Virus record (IMG/VR): IMGVR_UViG_3300030101_002870
Span: 1 to 50,383 of that record
Strand: one strand, 5' to 3'
Source of the DNA: a virus
Length of the DNA stretch: 50,383 bases
The notes under the pieces are model-generated. The model was given only the letters and a program-made list of their open reading frames with translations, ran no database searches and was not told where the DNA came from. Below, one piece after another: positions 31,638 to 40,169 of this stretch. The translations under genes were made by a program, and so were the position numbers. Positions within the stretch are counted from its first letter, which is position 1; every line of letters starts with the position of its first letter.

Positions 31638-34616
31638 TTATCCTTCTAAGGTTGTTACTCTTGCAGTGAGTGCCTCTATTAGTGCGTTCTGTTCTTGAAT
31701 TGCTTTTGTAAGTATTGGTACTAACTTATCGTACCTCATTCCATACTGTTTACCATCGTTACTTACACTTACAGTTAAATTTGTTTTATCTGCAATTTTA
31801 TAATTAGAAGCTTCTTCTAATGCTTTAATATCTTGTGCTTTAAAACCTAAATCTAACCAATCTTCTTTATGAGTTCCATCTGAAGTTATGGCATCTAAAT
31901 CATAATCATCTGAATGTTTGTCTCCATATTTAGAACGCTTATCCCACTTAAAAGTGTATGGTTTCATAGCTTTTACAAAGTCTAAACCTAAGTCTAATGG
32001 AGTAAAATCTGTTTTATCTCGTTCATCAGAAGCTGCCGTTATGCTTACTTGACAATTAAAAGTAGAGATGTTTTCATCACCCATATATATTTCATGCGCC
32101 CCTGTTGTGTTGTTACCTCCGGGACTACCAGTAATTCCTGCATCATGTCCTATATAAATATTGTTATAACCAGATGTATTTGCTCGACCTGCTAAAAATC
32201 CAATAGCTGTATTGTCATACCCAGTATTAGCAGTAAGAGCTTGAACACCTACGCCAGTGCTTGTACCGCCACTATCGGCAGCTAAAGCAAGTCTCCCAAC
32301 GGCAGTATTATCACTGCTATCTACTATTGATGACCCTGCGTTAAAACCAATAACTGTGTTATTAATTCCTGTTGTAATTGATGTTCCTGCAAACGTACCC
32401 ACGGCAGTATTGTAGCTAATTGTATCACTAGTAAAATTTTGTGATTTAAGTGCTGACGCTCCTATTGCAATTGATTTATCACCTTGTGTATCAGCAGATA
32501 AAGCTTCATGCCCCATGACAACATTCATTTCGCCTGTGGTAAGTGCATCTCCTGCCAAACCACCTACTATAGTATTTTTAACACCTGTTGTAATTGCTGT
32601 TCCTGCATTTGTACCCACAGCAGTATTAAAAGTGTCTGTGGCTGTAGTAAAATTTTGATTTCCTAATGCACCATTACCAACAGCTACAGATTTACTGCCT
32701 AACGTATCTACACTAAGTGCTGCGTGTCCTACTGCTACATTAAAATCTGAATCAGTTAAAGCATCGCCAGCTAAACCACCGACCATAACATTTCGTATAC
32801 CTGTTGTAATTGATCCACCTGCTGACATACCCACAGCGGTGTTGTACGCATCGGTAGCTGTAGTAAAGTTTTGCTGACCTAGTGCGCCATTACCTACCGC
32901 AGTAGAACGAGACCCTAAAGTATCACTAGTCAATGCCGAGTAACCTACCGCAGTATTGTAATCAGCATCAGTCAAAGCATCCCCTGCAAGTCCACCGATA
33001 ATGGTGTTCTGTAAGCCTGTTGTTACTGAAATCCCTGCATTATAACCTATGGCGACATTGTAAGGACTAGAAGCAGTTGTGTTGTTTTGACTGCCTAAAA
33101 CATTTTCACCTATAGCGACATTTCTACTGCCCTTCGTTTCAGCACCTAGAGCACCAGTTCCTATTGCAATATTACTTTCAGCAACAGTTAACGCATCCCC
33201 TGCAAGACCACCTATAAGAGTGTTTTGAATACCTGTTGTAACTGATAGTCCTGCTTCATATCCTAATGCTACGTTGTAAGAATTTGTAGCAGTCGTAAAG
33301 TTTTGATTTTTTAAAGCATTTCTACCAATAGCAATTGACCTACTTCCTAGTGTGTCAGTTGTAAGTGACTGATAACCTATTGCTACGTTAAAGTCTGCAT
33401 CAGTAAGTGAATCACCTGCAAGTCCACCGATAAGAGTGTTTTGTAAGCCTGTCGTGACGGATAGTCCTGCATGATAACCAACTGCTGTGTTGTGACTATC
33501 TGTAGCTGTAGTAAAGTTTTGGGCATTTAATGCTGCTTTACCTACTGCCACAGATTTACTACCTAACGTATCGGTAGTTAAAGCTGCATGACCTATTGCT
33601 ACGTTTTCATCTGCATCTGTTAAAGCATCACCTGCTATGCCACCTATTAAAACATTTTTTAGACCTGTTGTGACTGCCTGACCTGCACTTGGACCAACAG
33701 CAGTATTAAATGAGCTTGTAGAAGTCGAAAAGTTTTGCGACATTAAGGCTCTTCTTCCAACTGCAACGCTGTCATTTCCTGCAGTATCAGCTGACAAAGC
33801 ACTTGATCCAACCGCTACATTGTCAGCACCTGTAGTAAGTGCGTCAGCTGCTAGTGCTCCGATAATAGTATTTTCATCTCCTGTGGTGACTGCTGTACCT
33901 GCTTGATAACCGACTGCTGTATTTTTAGCATCTGCACCTGCATTTAATGTTTTTAATGATTGATAACCAATGGCTACATTGTGACCATTAGCATCCTCTG
34001 TTGATAAAGCCTCAAAACCGATAGCTACGTTGTTATCACCTGTAGTCAAAGCAGTGCCTGCCTCATCACCTATGACCACGTTGTAGTTACCGCCAGAAGA
34101 TATTGCATCACCTGCGTTAATGCCGAGACGTAAGTTAGATGTACCTGCTGTTTGTGTGCTTAGACCTCCTACATTAAGAGAAGCAAGAGCCTCGACAACA
34201 GCGGCTCCAGATCCTGCACCATCTAAATAAACAACCTTGACTGTACCATTAGGTATTGTTACATTAGCACCAGAACCTTGACTAATAATAATATTATATG
34301 GACCAGAACTCCCACTATCTGTAGTAGCATTCTCAATAAAATGTACTCTTGATATAGTATTAGGACCAATCGTAATAGTGCAATCAGAATCTAACGCTCC
34401 TGTATATTTTATATACATAGAACGAGCAGGATCTGTTGCCCCATCTGCTACTGTAGAAGCATGAGTATCTGCATTTGTTGTAATGGCTTCAGTCCCAAAA
34501 CTGAGACCTTCAGCGATTAACTCTAAGTTTGTGTTAGTTGTATCTCCCCATGTTCCTGACTGTTCGCCCGAACCGATTTCTTCTAACCTTAAATCGTTTG
34601 TGTATACGCTTGCCAT
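31638..34616 (-). CDS. tail fibre with YadA-like repeats and S74 self-cleaving chaperone
   Basis: This 992-aa trimeric fibre has an N-terminal 60 residues resembling fibre attachment regions (TNDLRLEEIGSGEQSGTWGD). Residues about 160-830 are AVG/AIG head-type repeats like those of bacterial YadA adhesins, including seven near-identical 72-residue units at 294-797. The C-terminus is an intramolecular chaperone of peptidase S74 family: the SDERDK motif at 863-868 holds the Ser and Lys of the self-cleavage dyad, and the domain ends in a coiled coil (LIEALTARVTTLEG). The chaperone should assist trimer folding and then cut itself off at Ser863. This is the likely host-recognition protein. Confidence 0.92.
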   Translation of the reverse strand: MASVYTNDLRLEEIGSGEQSGTWGDTTNTNLELIAEGLSFGTEAITTNADTHASTVADGATDPARSMYIKYTGALDSDCTITIGPNTISRVHFIENATTDSGSSGPYNIIISQGSGANVTIPNGTVKVVYLDGAGSGAAVVEALASLNVGGLSTQTAGTSNLRLGINAGDAISSGGNYNVVIGDEAGTALTTGDNNVAIGFEALSTEDANGHNVAIGYQSLKTLNAGADAKNTAVGYQAGTAVTTGDENTIIGALAADALTTGADNVAVGSSALSADTAGNDSVAVGRRALMSQNFSTSTSSFNTAVGPSAGQAVTTGLKNVLIGGIAGDALTDADENVAIGHAALTTDTLGSKSVAVGKAALNAQNFTTATDSHNTAVGYHAGLSVTTGLQNTLIGGLAGDSLTDADFNVAIGYQSLTTDTLGSRSIAIGRNALKNQNFTTATNSYNVALGYEAGLSVTTGIQNTLIGGLAGDALTVAESNIAIGTGALGAETKGSRNVAIGENVLGSQNNTTASSPYNVAIGYNAGISVTTGLQNTIIGGLAGDALTDADYNTAVGYSALTSDTLGSRSTAVGNGALGQQNFTTATDAYNTAVGMSAGGSITTGIRNVMVGGLAGDALTDSDFNVAVGHAALSVDTLGSKSVAVGNGALGNQNFTTATDTFNTAVGTNAGTAITTGVKNTIVGGLAGDALTTGEMNVVMGHEALSADTQGDKSIAIGASALKSQNFTSDTISYNTAVGTFAGTSITTGINNTVIGFNAGSSIVDSSDNTAVGRLALAADSGGTSTGVGVQALTANTGYDNTAIGFLAGRANTSGYNNIYIGHDAGITGSPGGNNTTGAHEIYMGDENISTFNCQVSITAASDERDKTDFTPLDLGLDFVKAMKPYTFKWDKRSKYGDKHSDDYDLDAITSDGTHKEDWLDLGFKAQDIKALEEASNYKIADKTNLTVSVSNDGKQYGMRYDKLVPILTKAIQEQNALIEALTARVTTLEG
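32226..33737 (-). repeat. seven tandem 216-bp (72-aa) repeats in the fibre gene
   Basis: Seven in-frame units of exactly 72 codons each run from QNFSTST (first unit) to QNFTSDT (seventh). Core positions NTAVG, SVTTG, IGGLAGDALT and LGS.SVAVG are shared, while flanking residues vary. Equal unit length with diverged sequence shows expansion by unequal recombination followed by drift. Copy number could change quickly and alter fibre length. Confidence 0.9.
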
Positions 34617-34627
34617 ATTTTATTTCC

Positions 34628-35425
34628 TTACGCTGCTATATCTATCCAAGAAGGAACTTGGAGAGGTGGTGCTGTACTACCACCAATAGTACTAAAATTA
34701 GGAGTTTGACTAGGTGTTACTATGCTAAAATTAGGAGTTTGACTAGGCACAACAAGTCCCCAAACGAGCACTTGTCCCATAGATGTTGTAGCACTTAATC
34801 CTGTAACTTCAACTGTAGAACCTAAATCTACTGTTACAGACTCAATAAAAGTTGTAATTTGTGGAATTAATCCAGGAAGTTCAACATTTGCATCACCTGT
34901 AACTGTAGAAGAACCCACATTACTTGTCGCACTCACTCCTACATTAGTTTCAAATGTGTTACCTAGAGCAGTAGTACCTGATACACCAGTAACAGATACA
35001 TTTGCATCACCTTCAACTGTAGAAGAGCCTACATTACCTGTTGCATTAACTCCTACATTAGTTTCAAAGGTGTTGCCTATTGCAGAAGTTCCTGCGATTC
35101 CTGTAACTGAAATATTTGAATCAGCAGTAATAGAGGTAGAACCTATCGCACCTGTACCTGACAAACCAGTTGGGGTTACTCTTGCATCACCATCAAGTGT
35201 AACTACACCAACAGAAGCTGTTGCACTGACGCCCACATTTGTTTCAAAAGTATTACCTATCGCAGATGTCGCTGCAACTCCTGTAACATTTTGACTAATG
35301 GTAACTGATACAGAATTGATAGAACCTGTTGCACTAGGAAAAGCACCCCCACCGTTCCAAGTATCGGTGTTCCAAGCAGTTAAAGGGCTGTTCCATGATT
35401 TATTGAATGCAACAGTTGTTGTCAT
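34628..35425 (-). CDS. repeat-built beta structural protein
   Basis: This 265-aa protein starts with a segment TAWNTDTWNGGGAFPSATG and is then built of 38-residue beta repeats (for example IGNTFETNVGVSATASVG, then VTGDANV). The repeats appear at least three times, with one 22-residue shorter partial unit. The C-terminus carries PSQTPNFS twice. It has no known enzyme motif and is probably a surface or fibre-associated virion protein. The start overlaps the previous gene's stop by one base (TAATG). Confidence 0.65.
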   Translation of the reverse strand: MTTTVAFNKSWNSPLTAWNTDTWNGGGAFPSATGSINSVSVTISQNVTGVAATSAIGNTFETNVGVSATASVGVVTLDGDARVTPTGLSGTGAIGSTSITADSNISVTGIAGTSAIGNTFETNVGVNATGNVGSSTVEGDANVSVTGVSGTTALGNTFETNVGVSATSNVGSSTVTGDANVELPGLIPQITTFIESVTVDLGSTVEVTGLSATTSMGQVLVWGLVVPSQTPNFSIVTPSQTPNFSTIGGSTAPPLQVPSWIDIAA

Positions 35426-35862
35426 TAAGCTATCCTAATTATAGCATTACTCGCATCTGCTGTAGGAAAAACTATTGTAAAATCGCCAGAGCTTGCTGCT
35501 TTATCTGCTCCAAAATCTAATACTGCTACGGCAGGATCTCCTGTAGCTGTGTCATTAAATATTAAAGCTCCTCTTACCGCTGAGATTGTTACATTACTAA
35601 ATACTTCATCAGCAAAATCAACCAACGCTGTTGTGCCACTAGCTGTGGGTGTTACAGGGTTTAGAGCAGCTCCTTTAGCAGTATAATTAGTTCCACTAAT
35701 TTCATTACTAGTGGTATATGCCGTTGTCGCGGCTGTAAACGAAGCACTATTATCATACAATGCGATATTAAAAGTATTACCTGTTGTAGCAGTAAAATCG
35801 TGAACACCTTTTAAAAGTTCTGTTTTAAAAGAAGTACACAGAAAGTTTCCCGTGAAAGCCAT
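35425..35862 (-). CDS. conserved virion protein (decoration-like)
   Basis: This 145-aa protein, from the ATG at 35862 (MAFTGNFLCTSFK), has AAGGAG upstream and a one-base TAATG overlap with the preceding gene. The pattern TSFKTELLKGVHDF, then NTFNIALYDNSASF, SGTNYTAKG, RGALIFND and GDFTIVFPTADASNAIIRIA is one I know from abundant structural proteins of marine phages. It is entirely beta-type. Likely a capsid decoration or tail protein. Confidence 0.7.
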   Translation of the reverse strand: MAFTGNFLCTSFKTELLKGVHDFTATTGNTFNIALYDNSASFTAATTAYTTSNEISGTNYTAKGAALNPVTPTASGTTALVDFADEVFSNVTISAVRGALIFNDTATGDPAVAVLDFGADKAASSGDFTIVFPTADASNAIIRIA

Positions 35863-36155
35863 TACATTCTCCTTATATATTCTGCAAGTTTCGGGTTTCC
35901 AGAATCTTTTATTGCATTGCATACAGTGGTTCTATCACTTTTAATAGCTTGTTTCATATATAACGCAATAATCGTTTCCATTTCTTTGCGATAAGCACGA
36001 GCTTGATCGCGTATTGCAGGGTGAGAATTATCAGATATACCGATTATTTTATCAACACATCTTTTTGCTGTTTCCTCTGGAGTAAACCCCCTGTTATTTG
36101 TAGTTTCAACCGTAACAGAAAAGTTATTTGACATACCTAACGATTCTGTAAACAT
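35862..36155 (-). CDS. hypothetical 97-aa helical protein
   Basis: This small protein has FTPEETAKRCVDKIIGIS near residues 21-38 and basic helices in the rest. No family is recognised. Both ends overlap its neighbours by single bases (TAATG), so it is translated in line with the connector genes and is likely virion-associated or an assembly factor. Confidence 0.55.
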   Translation of the reverse strand: MFTESLGMSNNFSVTVETTNNRGFTPEETAKRCVDKIIGISDNSHPAIRDQARAYRKEMETIIALYMKQAIKSDRTTVCNAIKDSGNPKLAEYIRRM

Positions 36156-37009
36156 TATGTCCTAGCCTTTCTTAGTGATCCTGATAGGTATTCATCTGTC
36201 ACTTCTTTAGCTTCGCCTAAATTTTTAAGTCTTGCGAGAGCTTCCGCAAAACGAGAGTTATACATATTCATGACGTCTTGTTCGCCTTTCATATAAGTAT
36301 AACATTCAATTAAAGCTGCGTAAAGTAGAGCAAGTTCACCGTTTTCACTAAGCCAAGAAAGAGTAGAGTCCGAGCCTATGCTAGATATTACTCCTGTAGC
36401 TCCACTAGAACTTCCTGTGATTGTTTCACCTACAGTAAAATCACCACTAGGGATCCCAACAGTAAGTGTAGTAGAACTAGGCACAGCGCTGACATCACTT
36501 GTTTCTCCACTTGTACCTCCTGTTATTGTATCACTTGTTGTGAAAGTACCCACAACAGTGGTCAAAGTCAATGTAAATTTGCTATCTGTTAAACTTGTAG
36601 GACGATAAAAATAACTCATCTCAACAGCATAATTACTATCAGGAGTAGGGGCTAAAATGAAATTATCTACATCAAACTGTGCATAATATTTAGGTGTTCC
36701 TGTAATTGAAGTATCAGGGTTATATGACATTACAAACTCTAATTCTTTAAATTGCAAAAACTCATCATTACTGCTGTTTGTAAGTAATAATGAGTTAGAA
36801 GCTAAAAAATCATCAGGGCAAGCTAAGTATTGATTACTTGCAGTCATATTTCCTGTGGCGTTTTTTTCAAAAACATTTAAATCTACTGCTTTCAGTATGC
36901 GTTCTTCTGCAAGCCTAATAAACATAGGCAGGTTTGATACAAAAGAAACTTCATCGTTTTGGGTATAATCTTTTAAAGCTTGTTTTAATGTGCTGTATGT
37001 AAAACTCAT
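36155..37009 (-). CDS. head-tail adaptor protein with inserted beta module
   Basis: This 284-aa protein resembles the adaptor/tail-tubular A type proteins of podoviruses: an N-terminal helical LKQALKDYTQND, FIRLAEERILKAVDLN, CPDDFLASNSLLL, then YFYRPTSLTD and, after an interruption, SWLSENGELALLYAALIECYTYMKGE. Between these two conserved parts lies an insertion of about 74 residues (143-216) with two copies of an ETITGGTSGAT-type strand pair. The neighbouring 301-aa protein carries a similar insertion. It probably forms the ring between portal and nozzle. Confidence 0.75.
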   Translation of the reverse strand: MSFTYSTLKQALKDYTQNDEVSFVSNLPMFIRLAEERILKAVDLNVFEKNATGNMTASNQYLACPDDFLASNSLLLTNSSNDEFLQFKELEFVMSYNPDTSITGTPKYYAQFDVDNFILAPTPDSNYAVEMSYFYRPTSLTDSKFTLTLTTVVGTFTTSDTITGGTSGETSDVSAVPSSTTLTVGIPSGDFTVGETITGSSSGATGVISSIGSDSTLSWLSENGELALLYAALIECYTYMKGEQDVMNMYNSRFAEALARLKNLGEAKEVTDEYLSGSLRKART

Positions 37010-37818
37010 GGTGTGTTAGCTTGCCATCCCATTCCGCTGTGATTTGAACAATAGTAATAAAGAGTTGGAGCACCAGAGGCAACTGTTATTTGTGTATAGG
37101 CTCCGCTACTTCCTGGAGTCCCATTAGTGGTAACTCCTGTCGTGTACTCTGTTCCACCTCCATGTGTGCCATTCGCTGTGGTGCTAAAACGCAAAGGATG
37201 TCCAGAATTACTAGAATCACTTTGATCAAATCTATAAGTGCTACCTTCACTTAAACTTAAAGTCACATCTGCAGTAGCAGTTGAACCATTTATAGCAAAT
37301 TTATTAGAAGAACCAAAGTTATAATATGGATGGTTAGATGGATTACCACCTACCACAGTTATCGTATAAGTAGCAGCTAACGCAGAGGATCCTGTAGCAG
37401 TTACGGATCCAACAGAGGCTGTTGCTGCGAGGCCTGTTGTAGTTATTGCTATACTTGATATAACCACAGATCCAACAGAGGCTGTTGCTGCGAGGCCTGT
37501 TGGACTCACACTTATTCCTTCATTACTTACGCTTGCTGTTCCGACGGAAGTAATTCCTTGTATTGATGTAGTGGTAAAAAGAGGGAATATATTTTGACCG
37601 ACTAGTATTTCAACTGGTTCTTTTCTATCAGGACGAGGATCTCTTAAAGCTTCTGGTTCAAACGCTACAGGGTGTGGGTCTAGTTGCGGATGTTTTTCTT
37701 CAAAACATTCAGGACATACTCTTAAACCGTTCCATTCTTGTCGTAATGAAATATAATCATATTGTTGACCACATCGGTCACATAGAGCTAAAGCATATTG
37801 TCCTGTTGCAAATTTCAT
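37006..37818 (-). CDS. zinc-ribbon plus cupredoxin-like virion protein
   Basis: This 270-aa protein is modular. Residues 13-38 form a four-cysteine zinc ribbon (CDRC at 13-16, CPEC at 35-38). Residues about 85-145 are GLAATASVGSV beta repeats with a 21-residue period. Residues about 150-268 look like a cupredoxin fold: a His in SGHPLRFS (H207) and YYYCSNHSGM with C257, H260 and M263, the same ligand order (His ... Cys-x2-His-x2-Met) as blue-copper proteins. The gene overlaps both adaptor genes by 4 nt, so it is a connector or tail component. Copper binding is inferred from motif only. Confidence 0.7.
   Translation of the reverse strand: MKFATGQYALALCDRCGQQYDYISLRQEWNGLRVCPECFEEKHPQLDPHPVAFEPEALRDPRPDRKEPVEILVGQNIFPLFTTTSIQGITSVGTASVSNEGISVSPTGLAATASVGSVVISSIAITTTGLAATASVGSVTATGSSALAATYTITVVGGNPSNHPYYNFGSSNKFAINGSTATADVTLSLSEGSTYRFDQSDSSNSGHPLRFSTTANGTHGGGTEYTTGVTTNGTPGSSGAYTQITVASGAPTLYYYCSNHSGMGWQANTP
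37406..37502. repeat. 34-bp perfect direct repeat, period 63 bp
   Basis: The same 34 bp occur at 37406-37439 and 37469-37502. They encode the GLAATASVGSV units of the 270-aa protein. Perfect DNA identity, including third positions, shows a recent duplication or gene conversion inside this coding region. Confidence 0.85.
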
Positions 37819-38720
37819 CTTATCAACGTGTAATAATCTCTGCTAGGTGTTAATGTTAAACTGGCTCGATCACGATCTTCCGCAGCAGCTCGTTCAAATT
37901 CTTCTTCATATACTGCTTTTAATAACTGCACACGATTAGGTGCTTTTTTCAAACTGATATAGTAAGCTAACCCTGCTGCTAAACATGGATAAAATCTAAA
38001 GGGTACATCTACCGTATTTTGTGGATTATCTACATCATCAATTCTTACCAGTCTATCAAAAACAAGAGTATAGGTTGTTGAATCAGGAGTTGACCATAAT
38101 TTTAAAACAGGTGTGATTTGTCTATCAATATAAAATTGAGAGGGTCGTGCAGTTTGCCGTTTACTGGGGATGTTTATATAAGTATCACGACTTATCCTAC
38201 TTATAGCAATATCTGATTGAGTAGAAGCACCTGCATTTTCTCTTATAACTGCAGATAAAATATCTATAGTGCTTCTTACATTAGTAAAATCAACAGCAGC
38301 CGTAACCGTAGTAGTCGCACCGCTCGTGCCTCCTGTAATTGTTTCTGCAGCAACAAAAGTTCCAGAAGGAATAGTTATGGCAATAACTGTAGATGAAGTA
38401 ACGCTTGTTATAGATGCAGTCGCACCGCTCGTGCCACCTGTAATTGTCTCACCAACAGTAAAAGAACCACTAGCTCCTACAGTCATAGTTAGAATTCCTG
38501 CAGGGTAATTTGCTATATCTGTAGCTAAAGGCAAAGATACTTGCTCAATAGTCCAACGATTTAGTCCTCGATTTGCCCAGTCTGCAAAAAGTAAATTTAA
38601 AGAACGTCTTGCTGTTTTTAAATCATATCCTGTAGCTACAATTAAGCCACAACGCTCAAACGCTTCTTCAATATACTCTGCTACATCTGGCTCAAAATCA
38701 ACTGATCCTGATACTGCCAT
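37815..38720 (-). CDS. second head-tail adaptor protein with inserted beta module
   Basis: This 301-aa protein has ADWANRGLNRWTIEQVSLPL near residues 46-65 and IDILSAVIRENAG near residue 152. A C-terminal part reads SQFYIDRQITPVLKLWSTPD and LAAGLAYYISLKKAP, typical of phage connector proteins in marine podoviruses. A block at residues about 76-146 with two ETITGGTSGAT units interrupts the conserved sequence, as in the 284-aa adaptor. It overlaps the cupredoxin-like gene by 4 nt. Confidence 0.75.
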   Translation of the reverse strand: MAVSGSVDFEPDVAEYIEEAFERCGLIVATGYDLKTARRSLNLLFADWANRGLNRWTIEQVSLPLATDIANYPAGILTMTVGASGSFTVGETITGGTSGATASITSVTSSTVIAITIPSGTFVAAETITGGTSGATTTVTAAVDFTNVRSTIDILSAVIRENAGASTQSDIAISRISRDTYINIPSKRQTARPSQFYIDRQITPVLKLWSTPDSTTYTLVFDRLVRIDDVDNPQNTVDVPFRFYPCLAAGLAYYISLKKAPNRVQLLKAVYEEEFERAAAEDRDRASLTLTPSRDYYTLIR

Positions 38721-38730
38721 AACTTATCCT

Positions 38731-39045
38731 CTAACTGTATGGTCCTTTGATAACCTTACCGCCATTTTTCATGCCTTTAGGCTTTCTCATTCTACCGCCA
38801 TTTGCCATACCTTTAGGCTTCATAGCTTTGCCGCCATTTCTCATACCTTTAGGCTTCATGGCTTTGCCACCATTTCTCATACCTTTAGGTTTCATAGCTT
38901 TGCCACCGTTCCTCATGCCTTTAGGCTTCTTTTTCATCTTTTTCATCTTTTTCTCCTTGTTAATAAGTTCAAAATCTCCCGCATCAATTTTGCCGTTTTT
39001 ATTACGGTCTAGCTTTTTTTGTTTTCCAACAAGCTTTTTAGCCAT
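38731..39045 (-). CDS. EF-hand protein with five 12-residue Lys/Gly repeats
   Basis: The protein has 104 aa from the ATG at 39045, which has AGGAGG 6 nt upstream; a second ATG lies one codon earlier. Residues 13-24 (DRNKNGKIDAGD) form a canonical calcium-binding EF-hand loop with acidic or amide ligands at positions 1, 3, 5, 9 and 12. After a lysine-rich stretch come five repeats of KPKGMRNGGKAM. The protein is extremely basic and may bind DNA or RNA. It overlaps the preceding gene by 8 nt. Confidence 0.65.
   Translation of the reverse strand: MAKKLVGKQKKLDRNKNGKIDAGDFELINKEKKMKKMKKKPKGMRNGGKAMKPKGMRNGGKAMKPKGMRNGGKAMKPKGMANGGRMRKPKGMKNGGKVIKGPYS
38749..38928 (-). repeat. five tandem 36-bp repeats
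   Basis: Five 12-codon units encode KPKGM.NGG-type peptides in the EF-hand gene. The first three encode the same peptide, and the last two have diverged. Such a short tandem array should vary in copy number among relatives. Confidence 0.85.
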
Positions 39046-39724
39046 CATTATCCTCCTGATTATAAAGATTGTCAAAAACCCTATTCACATCTAGTGTATA
39101 GTCTAAATCAGATTTTGAATAGTGTATATGTTGAGATGGTCTAAAATCAGGAGCTCCTTCTCCTGTTGCAAACCAAGCAGGATGAGTTACTCTCACCCTG
39201 TTATTAGGTAATGCAACAATATTACCTGTCCATTCTCCTGCTTCTAAAAGCTGTAGAACGTGACTTTGTTTGTGTTGTGCAGGATCATCTGCAATTTCAC
39301 TATTAGTATAATCCACAGTAAACAAATATTTTGCAGGGAAAAACTCTCCATTAATTTTTGCTAACCAAGGACAAGGGGTTGTTCTTTCCATCACATAAAC
39401 AGAGTGATAATGTGAGGCACAATCCCAAGGCTGAGCATCATAAGTTTCCATAGGGTCAGGCCACTCTTCAAGTGGGATATCTGCAACTAGTGCTGTAATA
39501 GGCATTCTAGCCCACATCGCTCCACCATGAACAGTATCCTCCTCTTCGCCTTCTGCTTCACAACCAGTAAATATAACTTGAAAACTAAGAGACCGATTTG
39601 GTATTGTAGTTACGGCAACAACCATAGCATGAAGAAACTCACCATGATATTTTTCATGGTTATGAGTATACTCACGACGCACCCAAGCCTTAAAATAAGG
39701 GATGTTACTTTGTAAGTAACTCAT
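39038..39724 (-). CDS. conserved phage protein, function unknown
   Basis: This 228-aa protein is rich in aromatic, His and acidic residues (YHGEFLHAMVVAVTTIPN, VHGGAMWARMPITALV, PWDCASHYHSVYVMERTTP, FFPAKYLFTVDYTNSE, QSHVLQLLEAGEWTGNIVALPNN). The pattern is familiar from structural regions of marine phages and is usually annotated as hypothetical. I see no enzyme motif. It overlaps genes on both sides by a few bases, in a run of connector and small basic proteins. Confidence 0.65.
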   Translation of the reverse strand: MSYLQSNIPYFKAWVRREYTHNHEKYHGEFLHAMVVAVTTIPNRSLSFQVIFTGCEAEGEEEDTVHGGAMWARMPITALVADIPLEEWPDPMETYDAQPWDCASHYHSVYVMERTTPCPWLAKINGEFFPAKYLFTVDYTNSEIADDPAQHKQSHVLQLLEAGEWTGNIVALPNNRVRVTHPAWFATGEGAPDFRPSQHIHYSKSDLDYTLDVNRVFDNLYNQEDNDG

Positions 39725-39972
39725 TTTTTAGTACTCTTCTTTTTACCTTTTAGTAAGTCAGCGTCTGCTTTCCTAGCTCCACCTTTACCACTTACGAAAC
39801 TTTTCACTCTTCCCATTGCCCACGCATGAGCAGAAGTTTTCGGTCTGCTTCCAGAAGAATAATATGCACCAAGACCTCTTTTATAAACTGCATCTAATTT
39901 AGATGGAGCAAATTTTCCTGCTCCAGGAATAGAAGAATATTTACCACCTTTTTTCTTAGGTTTTGTTGCCAT
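39721..39972 (-). CDS. small basic protein, DUF5824-like
   Basis: This 83-aa protein is very basic. The segment YKRGLGAYYSSGSRPKTSAH, then AWAMGRVKSFVSGKGGARK and DADLLKGKK, resembles DUF5824, a phage family of unknown function. Four-nt overlap with the preceding gene's end and one-base overlap with the next place it in the small basic gene cluster. Confidence 0.65.
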   Translation of the reverse strand: MATKPKKKGGKYSSIPGAGKFAPSKLDAVYKRGLGAYYSSGSRPKTSAHAWAMGRVKSFVSGKGGARKADADLLKGKKKSTKK

Positions 39973-40169
39973 TAGCTCTTACTCCTTTGTTTACTAATTT
40001 TATCCATCATAGCAGGGGTTAACTTGCCTTGCTTATAAAGACGAGCAGTTCTTTTTATTTCTGCTTCTCTTGCTTTAGGGTTTTTTGCACCTCTCACATA
40101 TACTTTAGGAACACCTTTTTTAGTTTTAGGAACTTTTTTAAACTTTCTTGGCACTAGTTTTCCTCGCAT
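39972..40169 (-). CDS. small basic protein
   Basis: This 65-aa protein has K and R as about one third of its residues. Its C-terminal half, EAEIKRTARLYKQGKLTPAM then MDKISKQR, is a helical pattern seen in small phage proteins near structural genes. Function unknown; nucleic-acid binding is plausible. Its first 32 nt overlap the 50-aa gene upstream in another frame. Confidence 0.55.
   Translation of the reverse strand: MRGKLVPRKFKKVPKTKKGVPKVYVRGAKNPKAREAEIKRTARLYKQGKLTPAMMDKISKQRSKS

Noticed and set aside
32226-33737. possible mobile or integrated repeat element
   Set aside because: The 216-bp units keep the reading frame and encode adhesin-type repeats within one gene; there are no terminal inverted repeats or transposase.
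38749-38928. CRISPR-like array
   Set aside because: The repeats are 36 bp and contiguous, with no spacers, and are in-frame protein repeats.
38747-39094. 115-codon plus-strand frame made of repeated PLGFIALPPF units
   Set aside because: It looks like a repeat membrane protein, but is the antisense of the KPKGMRNGG repeat array. The minus frame has AGGAGG, an EF-hand and operon overlap.
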